DNA of 35,723 nt, taken from assembly GCA_947631395.1 (NCBI GenBank), contig CANRLF010000019.1, positions 1-35,723 of the forward strand, in the 5' to 3' direction. Source of the DNA: an uncultured Oscillospiraceae bacterium (GTDB lineage Bacteria; Bacillota; Clostridia; Oscillospirales; Oscillospiraceae). A program made the translations under genes and the position numbers. How positions within the stretch are numbered: position 1 is the stretch's first letter; the number at the start of each line of letters is the position of its first letter. Shown here piece after piece: positions 23,332 to 31,553 of the stretch. The notes under the pieces were generated by a model that made no database searches, was not told the DNA's origin, and saw only the letters and a list, made by a program, of their open reading frames with translations.

Positions 23332-23883
23332 ATGCTCACTCAAAAGCGCGAAAACCCCATGTCCGTCCGCTCCAAGAACGCCCTGAGCCAGACCCTTCTG
23401 AAGCTTATGATGTACAAGCCCTTCGATGAAATATCCATCTCCGACGTCACCGCCCGGGCCGGCCTCTCGCGGCAGACATTTTACACCAACTTCCAGAAGA
23501 AGGAGGACATCCTCATCTACCTCCTCCACGGCCTTTTCCGGCGGTATCTTGACAAGCTGAACGTCTCCAGGCCCGTGCCTGAAAATCTGATGATAGACTA
23601 CTTCATCTTCTGGGGCGACAGCCGGGATTTCCTCTCCCTCCTCTTCAAGCAGGACCTCGGCCGCCTCTTCCAGGACTGCAACCGTGCGTTCTTCATCGAG
23701 GACACCGACATCCTCGACGACCTCTTCACCTGTGAGAGCTGGCAGCTCCCCTACATAAAAGCAAGCCTCGCCGGCGTGACCTATGAGCTCCTGTACATGT
23801 GGATAACCCGCGACCAGGGCCTCAGCGTCGACGTCCTCAGCTCCATGACCAAAAACATCCTAAAAGGCTCCATATTCGCATAA
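23332..23883 (+). CDS. TetR/AcrR-family transcriptional regulator
   Basis: A 183-residue regulator. Residues ~10-60 form the helix-turn-helix domain: SKNALSQTLLKLMMYKPFDE, then ISDVTARAGLSRQTFYTNFQKKEDIL. The rest is a ligand-binding domain of the type with a central YFIFWGDSRDFLSLLFKQDL, similar to the TetR C-terminal domain of Firmicutes 'YfiR/DhaS-like' members. CAGGAGGTGGGAGT precedes the ATG. No transporter or enzyme follows, so its target may be itself or distant genes. A hairpin terminator follows its stop. Confidence 0.92.
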   Translation: MLTQKRENPMSVRSKNALSQTLLKLMMYKPFDEISISDVTARAGLSRQTFYTNFQKKEDILIYLLHGLFRRYLDKLNVSRPVPENLMIDYFIFWGDSRDFLSLLFKQDLGRLFQDCNRAFFIEDTDILDDLFTCESWQLPYIKASLAGVTYELLYMWITRDQGLSVDVLSSMTKNILKGSIFA

Positions 23884-23917
23884 CCACCCCCTCCCCCGCC
23901 CGCAGGCGATAAAATCC

Positions 23918-23943
23918 GCGGCCCTCCCGGGCCGCTCCTTTTT
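23918..23943 (+). terminator. Terminator of tetR
   Basis: GCGGCCC (23918-23924) pairs with GGGCCGC (23929-23935) over a TCCC loop, followed by TCCTTTTT. Confidence 0.85.
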
Positions 23944-24219
23944 CGCCCTCCCCACCCGAGCGTGGGGAGGGGCAGGGGTGAGGTGTGAGACTCGCATATA
24001 AGGAAGCACCCAAATCCCCGCACCCGCTCCAAAAGAGGTTGCGCCTATGGCGCAGATTTGAATGCGCCGCAAGGAGCAACATTTTGGGGGTAGACCCCCT
24101 CAGTCTCGTTGCGCTCGACAGCTCCCCATTAAAACGGGGAGCTGTTTTTCCGCGCGGCGGGGCCGTGGCGGGCGGGTTTCGAATGTCTTACAAAATCTGA
24201 AAACCGCGTGAAACTCCGC
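23944..24219. repeat. Non-coding palindrome-rich region before the cas operon
   Basis: This stretch carries no convincing gene. CCTCCCCAC pairs with GTGGGGAGG near 23946-23972. TGCGCC/GGCGCA forms a tight hairpin at 24040-24054. CAGCTCCCC (24119-24127) pairs with GGGGAGCTG (24136-24144), followed by TTTTTC, an intrinsic-terminator-like hairpin. The segment CAGTCTCGTTGCGCTCGACA before it resembles a recurrent extragenic repeat seen widely in Clostridia drafts (from memory, not checked). Confidence 0.6.
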
Positions 24220-24247
24220 TTGCATTTTTAGCACTTCAGCTGATAAT
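24220..24247 (+). promoter_or_regulatory. Candidate cas operon promoter
   Basis: TTGCAT (24220-24225), 16 bases, then GATAAT (24242-24247), about 108 bases before cas3. The leader then folds as GTGGA-ACGAT (24254-24263) with ATCGT-CC-TCCAC (24273-24284). Moderate match only. Confidence 0.45.
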
Positions 24248-24354
24248 AGAGAAGTGGAACGATTTTCAAACCATCGTCCTCCACATTTTGCACAATATGA
24301 GGCATGATGCTGTCGCGCTTCACATCCTGCCTTCCCGTAAAGGAGGAAAACAAG

Positions 24355-26517
24355 ATGTACCTTGCCCATCTGGCAGAGGATGGCCGGGAGCAGAGCATTC
24401 TGGAACACGCGCAAAATGTGGCCGGACTCGCCGCGGGCTTTGCCGCCCACTTCGGTGCGGAAAAAGCGGCGGAACTCGCCGGACTGCTCCACGATATAGG
24501 GAAATATTCTCAAAGCTTTCAGCGCCGCATCCGAGGCACCAATCTCCGTACGGATCACTCAACCGCCGGAGCGATGGAGATCCTGAAGTATGCGCCGTGC
24601 CTGCTCTCATACTGCGTGGCTGGACATCACTGCGGGCTTCCGGATGGCGGAGGCCAAGCAGACGATCCCTCCGCTCCCACTCTCAGCGGGCGGCTCAAGC
24701 GCCAGGTGGAGCCCTTTGGGGATTTTTCAAATGAGATTCACCCGGAGCTCATCTGCTTCAGGCCCCCTAAGCTCCTGGGCCGGGGCGGCTTTTCCGCCGC
24801 TTTCTGGACAAGAATTGTCTATTCCTGCCTGGTGGACGCGGATTATCTGGACACCGAGGCTTTCATGCTGGGGTCGCCGCCGCCCAGAGACAGCGACATC
24901 ACCATGGATGAGCTGCTTGCCCGGTTAGACGAACACGTCGCGCCTTGGTGGAAAAGCGAAGAACCAATCAACAAGGCTCGGTGTACCATTCTCCGCACCT
25001 GCATGGATGCCGGAACGGCCCAGGGCCCGGGGCTCTTCACCCTGACGGTACCCACCGGCGGAGGCAAGACCGTTTCCTCCCTGGCCTTTGCCCTGTGTCA
25101 CGCCGCGGCTCATGGAAAAAGGCGCATCGTTTACGTCATCCCCTATACCGGTATTATTGAACAGACGGCGGACACCTTCCGAAGTGTCCTCGGCGACAAG
25201 GCGGTCTTGGAGCACCACGCCAATGTGGACTTCGGGGACGACGAGAACGGCCCGCCGGGCCCGGAGAAGGAGCGCAAAAAGATAGCCTCTGAAAACTGGG
25301 ACATGCCTGTGGTGGTGACAACCGCCGTACAGTTTTTTGAGTCCCTGTTCGCAAACAAGCCGTCCCGGTGCCGGAAGCTCCACAATTTAACGGACAGCGT
25401 AATCATTTTTGACGAGGCCCAGACCATCCCGCTGCCATATCTGCGACCCTGTGTTCAGGCAATCGCGGAGCTCATTATCAATTACGGGGCGTCCTGCGTC
25501 CTGTGTACCGCCACACAGCCGGCTCTCGGGCCTCTTTTTGCCGATGTCGCGACAGAGCTCGTCCCACGTGAGATCGCGCCGACGCTCCCCGCCAAGGTGT
25601 TCACACGTGTGCGCTATGTCCATGCCGGACCGCTGTCCGACGGGGAGCTCGCCGGACGTCTCAACGCCCTGGATCAGGTCCTGTGCATTGTCTCCACTCG
25701 GAAACAGGCCCAGGCGATCTACGGCCTTTTGAAGCTGGATGGCAGCTTCCATCTTTCCACCCTTATGACGCCGGAGCACCGGCGAAGGGTCTTGTATACG
25801 ATAAGGGCGCGGCTTATTAAGGGACTTCCATGCCGGGTAGTATCCACCAGTCTCATTGAGGCGGGGGTGGATGTGGATTTTCCCGCAGTCTACCGGGCCG
25901 AAGCGGGCTTGGACAGCATCGTCCAGGCCGCCGGGCGGTGCAACCGGGAGGGAAAACGCCCTGCGGACGACAGCTGCGTATACATATTCCGCCCGGACAG
26001 CGTTTACACCGCCTCTCTGCCCCACTCCATGAAGAGGCCTTTGGAGGCCATGCGCTCCGTCACCCGGGACTGCCCGGCTATGGATGCTCCGGATACGATG
26101 GAAAAGTATTTTACTGCGCTGCGGCAATTCACAGGCGAGGCCATCGACAGCAAGCACATCGTTTCCCGCTTCGAGGACGGCGTCCAGGACCCTCGGCGCC
26201 CCTCCTTTCCGTTTGCCGAAATGGCGCAAAAGTTTAATTTGATCGAGCATAAGACCTGCGCCGTCCTTATCCCGATCACATCGGAAGCAGCGGAGATCGC
26301 CGCACGTCTACAAAGTGGAGAGCGTAGCCGCGCGCTTTTGAGAAAAGCCGGACGGTATTCGGTGAATGTGTATGAACCGCATTTCAACGCCCTCAACGCA
26401 CGGGGCGCGTTGGACATCCTGGAGGAGGACCTGGCCGTGCTGACCGAACAATCCCTTTATAGTGAAGCCACCGGGTTGGCCCTGCTGGCTGACTGGGGGA
26501 TTGGAATTTTCCTGTAA
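24355..26517 (+). CDS. cas3: CRISPR-associated nuclease-helicase Cas3 (type I-C)
   Basis: A 720-residue fused HD nuclease and SF2 helicase that degrades DNA unwound at a Cascade-bound target. HD residues are H18 (LEHAQNV), H46-D47 (LLHDIGK), H68 (DHSTAG), H91-H92 (VAGHHCG) and D161 (LVDADYLD). Helicase motifs are Walker A VPTGGGKT (232-239), DEAQ (353-356), CTATQPA (motif III) and QAAGRCNREG (motif VI). All are intact. The start is ATG 24355 behind AAAGGAGGAAAA; the frame is open upstream but without homology. It heads a cas3-cas5-cas8-cas7 order, which defines type I-C. The complete reading frame contrasts with damaged genes downstream. Confidence 0.96.
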   Translation: MYLAHLAEDGREQSILEHAQNVAGLAAGFAAHFGAEKAAELAGLLHDIGKYSQSFQRRIRGTNLRTDHSTAGAMEILKYAPCLLSYCVAGHHCGLPDGGGQADDPSAPTLSGRLKRQVEPFGDFSNEIHPELICFRPPKLLGRGGFSAAFWTRIVYSCLVDADYLDTEAFMLGSPPPRDSDITMDELLARLDEHVAPWWKSEEPINKARCTILRTCMDAGTAQGPGLFTLTVPTGGGKTVSSLAFALCHAAAHGKRRIVYVIPYTGIIEQTADTFRSVLGDKAVLEHHANVDFGDDENGPPGPEKERKKIASENWDMPVVVTTAVQFFESLFANKPSRCRKLHNLTDSVIIFDEAQTIPLPYLRPCVQAIAELIINYGASCVLCTATQPALGPLFADVATELVPREIAPTLPAKVFTRVRYVHAGPLSDGELAGRLNALDQVLCIVSTRKQAQAIYGLLKLDGSFHLSTLMTPEHRRRVLYTIRARLIKGLPCRVVSTSLIEAGVDVDFPAVYRAEAGLDSIVQAAGRCNREGKRPADDSCVYIFRPDSVYTASLPHSMKRPLEAMRSVTRDCPAMDAPDTMEKYFTALRQFTGEAIDSKHIVSRFEDGVQDPRRPSFPFAEMAQKFNLIEHKTCAVLIPITSEAAEIAARLQSGERSRALLRKAGRYSVNVYEPHFNALNARGALDILEEDLAVLTEQSLYSEATGLALLADWGIGIFL

Positions 26518-26557
26518 ATAACAATCTAAATAATACGAAAGTGAGGTGGACAAACTT

Positions 26558-27211
26558 ATGAGTCAAGGAATCCAGGTGGAGGTGTGGGGAAAGTACGCAC
26601 TTTTTACAAGGCCGGAGCTTAAAGTCGAGCGCGTCAGCTACGATGTTATGACGCCCTCTGCCGCGCGCGGGCTGATCGAGGCCATATACTGGCATCCGGG
26701 TCTCAAATGGCACATTGACTGTATCCACGTGATGAATCCCATCGCCTTCACAAATATCCGGCGCAACGAGGTCAAGGACAAGATTGTGGCCTCCAACGTG
26801 CGCTCCGTGATGACCGGTGCGGCCAAGCCCCTGGCCATCTACACCGGCGAGAGCATCCAGCAACGTGCCTCCACGGTGCTGACCGATGTCCGATACGTTA
26901 TCGATGCGCACTTTACCTTGACGGAAAGGGCAACCCCCGCGGACAACGAGGGAAAATTCATCGACATAGCCCGGCGACGGCTTGAAAAGGGAGGGTGCTA
27001 CCACCAGCCCTGCTTTGGATGCCGGGAATTTCCCGCCCATTTCCGGGCCTGGAGGGGCAGGCCTGTGCCCACCATCCCGGAGAGCCGCTCCCTGGGGCTG
27101 ATGCTCTATGACATGAACTACTCCGATCCCCGGAACATTCAGCCCATGTTTTTCAGAGCCGAATTGACAAACGGCGTATTGGAGTTGGCGGGAGTGGAGG
27201 TGCTGCGATGA
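26558..27211 (+). CDS. cas5c: Type I-C Cas5 (Cas5d) crRNA-processing endonuclease
   Basis: A 217-residue RAMP protein. In type I-C this subunit, rather than Cas6, cuts the precursor crRNA within the repeat and then holds the 5' handle in Cascade. The start IQVEVWGKYALFTRPELKVERVSYDVMTPSAARGLIEAI is split here as the family opening IQVEVWGKYALFTRPE and TPSAARGLIEAIYW. The C terminus has CYHQPCFGCREFPAHF and LGLMLYDMNY. The start is ATG 26558, eight bases after GTGAGGTGG; GTG 26546 is a poorer alternative. Its stop overlaps the cas8c start (ATGA). It appears intact. Confidence 0.94.
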   Translation: MSQGIQVEVWGKYALFTRPELKVERVSYDVMTPSAARGLIEAIYWHPGLKWHIDCIHVMNPIAFTNIRRNEVKDKIVASNVRSVMTGAAKPLAIYTGESIQQRASTVLTDVRYVIDAHFTLTERATPADNEGKFIDIARRRLEKGGCYHQPCFGCREFPAHFRAWRGRPVPTIPESRSLGLMLYDMNYSDPRNIQPMFFRAELTNGVLELAGVEVLR

Positions 27212-28973
27212 TATTGAACGCGCTTTGCGATTACTATGACGCCCTGGCCCGGCGCGGGGAGGTCACGCCTCCCGGTTGGAACGTCGCCAAGGTATCCTTC
27301 GCCCTCGACCTTGACGAACAGGGGACCCTTTGCGGGATCATCCCGCTGAAGGTCAAGCCGGAGGGAGGCGTAAGGGAGATTCCCCAGTCTTTGCAGGTAC
27401 CGGAACAGGTCAAACGGGCCTCTGGCATTGCCGCCAACTTTCTGTGTGAGAACAGCGCCTACTTTCTGGGAATTGATGATAAGGGAAAACCGGAGCGTTC
27501 CCGCCAGTGCTTTGACGCGGCCAAGATCTGCACCGGCGCATCTTAAAATCGGTGAACTCCCCCGCCGCCCGGGCAGTGATTGCCTATTTTGACGCATGGA
27601 TGCCGGAGTGGGCGGCGGAGCACCCGGTCCTTCTCCCCTATCTCACGGATATATTAAAGGGCGCGAACATCATTTTCTCGGTGGACGGACTGTATGTCCA
27701 TATGATCCCTGCCGTCCGCGCCGCGTGGGAGGCCTATCGCTCCGCCTGCTCCGCCGAAGCGCGCTCCGGCCTGTGTCTGGTAACAGGTGAGAGAGCCCCC
27801 ATCGCCCGGTTGCACCCCGCCATCAAAGGCGTACAGGGCGCACAGTCTGTCGGTGCCTCCCTGGTGTCCTTCAACGCCCCGGCTTTCGAGTCCTACGGCC
27901 ACGAGCAGACCGACGGCACCGGCCAGGGGCTCAACGCCCCGGTCTCCGAGGGGGCCGCGTTCCGCTACGGTACGACGCTAAACCGCCTCATATCTGACCG
28001 AAGGCACCTGCAATATATCGGCGACACCGCCGTGGTCTATTGGGCGGAGGATGCCGCCCCCCTGTGCCAGGACATGTTCTCCTGTGCCATGTTTGGCAGC
28101 ACTTCGGAGGCAATTACCGATACGGATCTGTATGGCGCGATAGAGAAGCTTACCCGCGGTGATCCAGTGGACGTAAACGGCATTACGCTCCACCCGGACA
28201 ACCGATTTTATGTTCTGGGACTGGCTCCTAACGCCGCGAGGCTCAGTGCGCGGTTCTTTTTGCAGAGCACCTTTGGGCGGATGCTGGCCAACGTGCAAGC
28301 GCATTACGACCGCCTCGCCATCGCAAAGCCCGTCTATCTTGCGAATGGGACCTTGCCCCTGTGGAAGCTCTTAAACGAGACTGTCAACCCCAACAGCCGG
28401 GACAAGAAGGCGTCACCGCCCATGGCGGGCGCTGTGATGCGGGCCGTTTTGTCTGACGGGCCGTATCCCTTCTCCCTGCTTGAGCAGACCATGTTGCGCA
28501 TCCGGTCCGAACAGAATGTTACCTATGGCCGGGCGGCCATTCTGAAAGCGTTTTTCCTGAAAAACAGAGCATTTAAAGTCCCGGAGGAGGTATTAAGAGT
28601 GGAACTGAATGATCAGAGTAGCTATCTTCCCTATGTGCTGGGCCGCCTGTTCGCCGTGCTGGAGCGGATCCAGTCCGCCGCCAACCCCGGCCTCAACACC
28701 ACCATCAAGGACAAGTATTTCAACAGTGCCTGCGCGACCCCCGCTGTCATCTTCCCCATGCTCACAAAGCTGTCCCAGAGCCACCTGCGTAAGCTGGAGG
28801 GTGGCCTGAAGACATATTTTGAGAAAATGATTGGCGAGCTGGAGAGCCGCATCCATGTGACCCTGCCCGCGCGGATGTCCCTGGCCGATCAGGGGACCTT
28901 CCACCTGGGCTATTATCATCAGGTTCAGAAATTTTATGAGAAGAAAGACAAAGGAGGAAATGAAAATGGTTGA
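27208..28973 (+). pseudogene. cas8c: Type I-C Cas8c (Csd1), single-base frameshift
   Basis: The large Cascade subunit that recognises the PAM. The first 105 or so residues read normally (MILNALCDYYDALARRGE, later GGVREIPQSLQVPEQVKRAS) until FDAAK at 27511-27525, after which the frame runs into a stop at 27544-27546. The frame shifted by one continues perfectly as DLHRRILKSVNSPAARAVIA from about 27525 to 28973. The loss of one base (AAG-GAT to AAGAT) explains both. The downstream frame is open for ~480 codons without another lesion, so the event is recent or a sequencing error. Restored, the protein would be about 588 residues, normal for Csd1. Its end overlaps cas7c. Confidence 0.9.
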
Positions 28974-29856
28974 TCCCATCAAAAACCGCTATGAGTTCGT
29001 GATCCTTTTCGACGTGGAGAACGGCAACCCCAACGGCGACCCCGATGCGGGCAATATGCCACGGCTGGACCCTGAGACCGGCTACGGCCTGGTCACTGAT
29101 GTGTGCCTGAAGCGGAAGATCCGCAATTATGTGGAAACCGTCAAAGAGGATGAGCCCGGCTATCGCATCTACATCAAAGACGGCGTGCCCCTGAACCGCT
29201 CCGACGCGGAGGCTTTCGCCCATTGGAATATCGACGAAAAGGCCGTCAAGGAGGCCAAAAAGAAGGACGAAAAACTTGACGAGAAGGTACGCGGCTTTAT
29301 GTGCCGGAACTTCTTTGACATCCGTACCTTTGGCGCCGTTATGACAACTTTTATGAAAAACAACCTGAACTGCGGCCAGATCCGGGGCCCGGTGCAGCTG
29401 GGCTTCGCCCGGAGCGTGGACCCCATCGTGCCCCAGGAGGTAACCATCACCCGTGTGGCCATCACCACCGAGGCCGACGCGGAGAAGAAAACTACCGAGA
29501 TGGGCCGGAAGTACCTTGTTCCCTACGCCCTCTACCGCTGTGAGGGATACATCTCCGCCAATCTCGCCCGGAAGGTCACCGGCTTTTCCGAGGACGATCT
29601 TGATCTGTTGTGGCAGGCGATCTTAAATATGTTTGAAAATGACCGCTCCGCCGCCCGGGGGAAAATGGCCGTCCGGGAGCTCATAGTCTTCAAGCACGCC
29701 TCCGAGTTGGGTTGCGCCCCCGCCTGGAAGCTTTTTGACACTGTTTCCGTCACCAAAAAGGCAGAAGTCATCAGTCCCCGCAACTACAGCGATTACACCG
29801 TCGCCGTGGACGAGGCGGCCCTGCCCGCCGGCGTCACCTGCGCCCGCATGGGGTGA
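28966..29856 (+). CDS. cas7c: Type I-C Cas7 (Csd2) backbone protein
   Basis: A 296-residue RAMP protein that coats the crRNA guide as the Cascade backbone. Family motifs are RYEFVILFDVENGNPNGDPD at the N terminus, CLKRKIRNYVE, FFDIRTFGAVM, and RGPVQLGFARSVDPI in the palm. The start is ATG 28966, eight bases after AAAGGAGGAAATG. The gene overlaps the cas8c end by eight bases and its TGA overlaps the next start (GTGA). No defects are seen. Confidence 0.96.
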   Translation: MVDPIKNRYEFVILFDVENGNPNGDPDAGNMPRLDPETGYGLVTDVCLKRKIRNYVETVKEDEPGYRIYIKDGVPLNRSDAEAFAHWNIDEKAVKEAKKKDEKLDEKVRGFMCRNFFDIRTFGAVMTTFMKNNLNCGQIRGPVQLGFARSVDPIVPQEVTITRVAITTEADAEKKTTEMGRKYLVPYALYRCEGYISANLARKVTGFSEDDLDLLWQAILNMFENDRSAARGKMAVRELIVFKHASELGCAPAWKLFDTVSVTKKAEVISPRNYSDYTVAVDEAALPAGVTCARMG

Positions 29857-30149
29857 ACACCGTACCGGAGCAGGAATACCTGACTCTGTCCGGCCTCCAG
29901 CACTTCGTTTTCTGCCGCCGCCAATGGGCCCTTATCCACATCGAACAGCAGTGAGCGGAGAATTTGCGCACCGTGGAAGGCGATCTGCTCCACGACCGCG
30001 CCCACTTCGCCTACACTTTACTGGCCAACTCCCGCGCCGGGGCGTTGGATAGCGTTGGCCTGGACGCCTATGTGGGATTCCTTTTTTACCAGCTCGAAAT
30101 AAGCTGTTTTTGGCAAATCATACAATATCCAAGCGGGATATTTGTATAG
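29853..30149 (+). pseudogene. Cas4-Cas1 deletion remnant with in-frame TGA
   Basis: Reading from GTG 29853, the frame opens like Cas4 (EYLTLSGLQHFVFCRRQWAL, then IHIEQQ), has a TGA at 29952-29954 where family members have Trp, and continues AENLRTVEGDLLHDRAH. It then passes without a frame change into FAYTLLANSRAGALDSVGLD and AYVGFL, which is a Cas1 C-terminal segment, and ends in unrelated codons at 30149. So most of cas4, the N-terminal bulk of cas1, the last part of cas1 and all of cas2 have been deleted, bringing the leader next to the remnant. New spacer acquisition by this locus is therefore impossible unless helped in trans. Confidence 0.85.
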
Positions 30150-30156
30150 TTTTGCT
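30077..30156 (+). promoter_or_regulatory. CRISPR leader with inverted repeat
   Basis: This AT-rich 80-base stretch directly precedes the first repeat. It includes the imperfect dyad TACAATATCC (30121-30130) against GGGATATTTGTA (30135-30146), a possible integrase or host-factor site or part of the array promoter. It partly overlaps the end of the Cas4-Cas1 remnant. Confidence 0.65.
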
Positions 30157-30321
30157 GTCTCACCCCGTGAGGGGTGCGTGGGTTGAAATACGGACTCCAA
30201 GGACCCCGATAATCCCCCTCCTGTCACACCCCGCAAGGGGTGCGTGGGTTGAAATTTCAAGTCCGCAACGCAGGTGATGCCGTGACCGGTCGCACCCCGA
30301 AAGGGGTACGCAGAACGCGAC
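30157..30321 (+). CRISPR. Short type I-C CRISPR array: 3 repeats, 2 spacers
   Basis: Repeats of 33 bp at 30157-30189, 30223-30255 and 30289-30321 are separated by two spacers of exactly 33 bp (30190-30222 and 30256-30288). Repeats 1 and 2 end GTGCGTGGGTTGAAAT, the typical I-C 3' handle. They differ at three positions: base 4 and the hairpin loop, CCCC-GTGA-GGGG in repeat 1 and CCCC-GCAA-GGGG in repeat 2. Repeat 3 begins GTCGCACCCCGAAAGGGGT but its last ~15 bases have diverged, the usual sign of the leader-distal end. The spacers have no recognisable target here. Confidence 0.92.
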
Positions 30322-30463
30322 CCTAAAGCTGCGCTGATGAATGAAGATCACAAAAAACTGACCTCCCCAGAGGCGGAACGACCGCGCTTTTGGGAAGTCA
30401 TCACGGAAACGGTTCGTACGCACAGTTAGCGACAAAGATTTATGATCCCTCCTGGACCGGCAT

Positions 30464-30701
30464 CTGTCGGAGGCGAAGTTTAGGAACAAGGTGGAGCTGA
30501 TGTCTACGTTGCGTCCGTTGTTCCGCAGACCCACCACACTTTTACAGTGGCCAGACCGGAGGTGGTAAACTTCACGGCATCCTTATCTTTGGCAGTTTTC
30601 TCACCGAAGTTGATACGCAGGCCGGACTTGTATCCATCTTTTCACTCTTTGCTGCTTGAAGCGATCATCATTGGCAAGTCGAAGTATGACTCCCCATCAT
30701 T
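30464..30701 (-). pseudogene. Remnant of a secreted or surface protein
   Basis: On the minus strand from 30701 the frame reads NDGESYFDLPMMIASSSKE, an in-frame TGA, then KDGYKSGLRINFGEKTAKDK, DAVKFTTSGLATVKVWWVCG and a stop at 30504-30506. A one-base shift continues as NNGRNVDISSTLFLNFAS. The RINFG and AVKFTTSGLATVKVWW patterns resemble beta-rich repeat modules of large clostridial surface proteins. There is no start and no end, so it is a decayed fragment. Family assignment is tentative. Confidence 0.45.
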
Positions 30702-30860
30702 TATGATTATAACAAATTGTTTTTATTATTAATTTCAAATTTACATCTGCATATTTGTTCAAAAAGCTCTTAAAAAAGCAAGCTACATTTCAGTCTTACC
30801 AAAAGACTGGAATATAACTTCTTTCTCTATCAAAACCTCCATGTTATACTGCGCTTACGG
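30702..30860. other. AT-rich intergenic region
   Basis: No gene is seen. CAGTCTT (30792-30798) can pair with AAGACTG (30804-30810). The base composition is much more AT-rich than the chromosomal part of the window, as expected of acquired DNA. Confidence 0.5.
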
Positions 30861-31481
30861 ATGCAGGAAACACGGAGATTTTGTTATGTCCAAATTTGTA
30901 GTGGCGGAAATGAAGAGCCCGGGCCTATTTGTGAACAGCGGCTTCGGGCGGCGGCCTATTGCCAGGTCAGCACGGAGCACAAGGAGCAACAGAATAGTCT
31001 AAGAAATCAAATCGAATTTTACAAAGACTTCATCCAACAAAATCCTTATTGGCGCTTTGTCGCTGTCTATTATGACACCGGCTCCGGCTTGAGGGCAAAC
31101 CATCGGCCGGAGTACCGGCAGATGCCGGATGACTGAGATAATCGAAAAATCGACATGATCATCGTCAAATCCCTCAGACTCTTCGGGCGGAATACTGTGG
31201 AGAAATTACCACAAACAAGGAGGCTAAAGTCCATGAATATTGGCGTATACATCGAGGTCAGCGGCATCAATACGCTGACCGCCAGCAATCTCATCATCGA
31301 ACAGCTGGCCGCCATCTACCCGGCGGAGAGCTGGTCAAGGAGCAGGGACATCGAATTTGTCCTTCGTCATCGAATGATGGATGGAAAGACGCTTCTCAAC
31401 CATACCCGCTTCCTCGGCTGCACCAAAAGTTCGGACGGCGTCCTGCAAATCGTTCCGTAGGAGTCGGAGATGCAAAAATAA
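30861..31481 (+). pseudogene. Serine recombinase (resolvase/invertase family) remnant
   Basis: One frame reads LRAAAYCQVSTEHKEQQNSL, RNQIEFYKDFIQQNPYWRFV and AVYYDTGSGLRANHRPEYRQ. It is interrupted by TGA at 31134-31136, then continues KIDMIIVKSLRLFGRNTVE, IGVYIEVSGINTLTASNLII and ends with TAG at 31458-31460. These are the catalytic and early domain parts of a large serine recombinase. The YCRVS motif has become YCQVS, losing an active-site arginine. SLSRFGRN has become SLRLFGRN. The DNA-binding and C-terminal parts are absent. It is a dead mobile-element integrase. Confidence 0.88.
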
Positions 31482-31553
31482 CAGATAATGGAATATAAAT
31501 TGACGAACAAGAATATAACACCGTCCCCAACGCAGTTGGTAGCAGTGTTCTCC

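Noticed and set aside
25387-26250. A 287-codon minus-strand frame opposite cas3
   Set aside because: It is the antisense of a helicase domain with all motifs intact; no independent support.
29952-29954. TGA in the cas4 remnant as selenocysteine or recoded Trp
   Set aside because: Other genes in the window use TGA as their stop and TGG for Trp, and the gene is otherwise deleted, so a simple nonsense mutation is enough.
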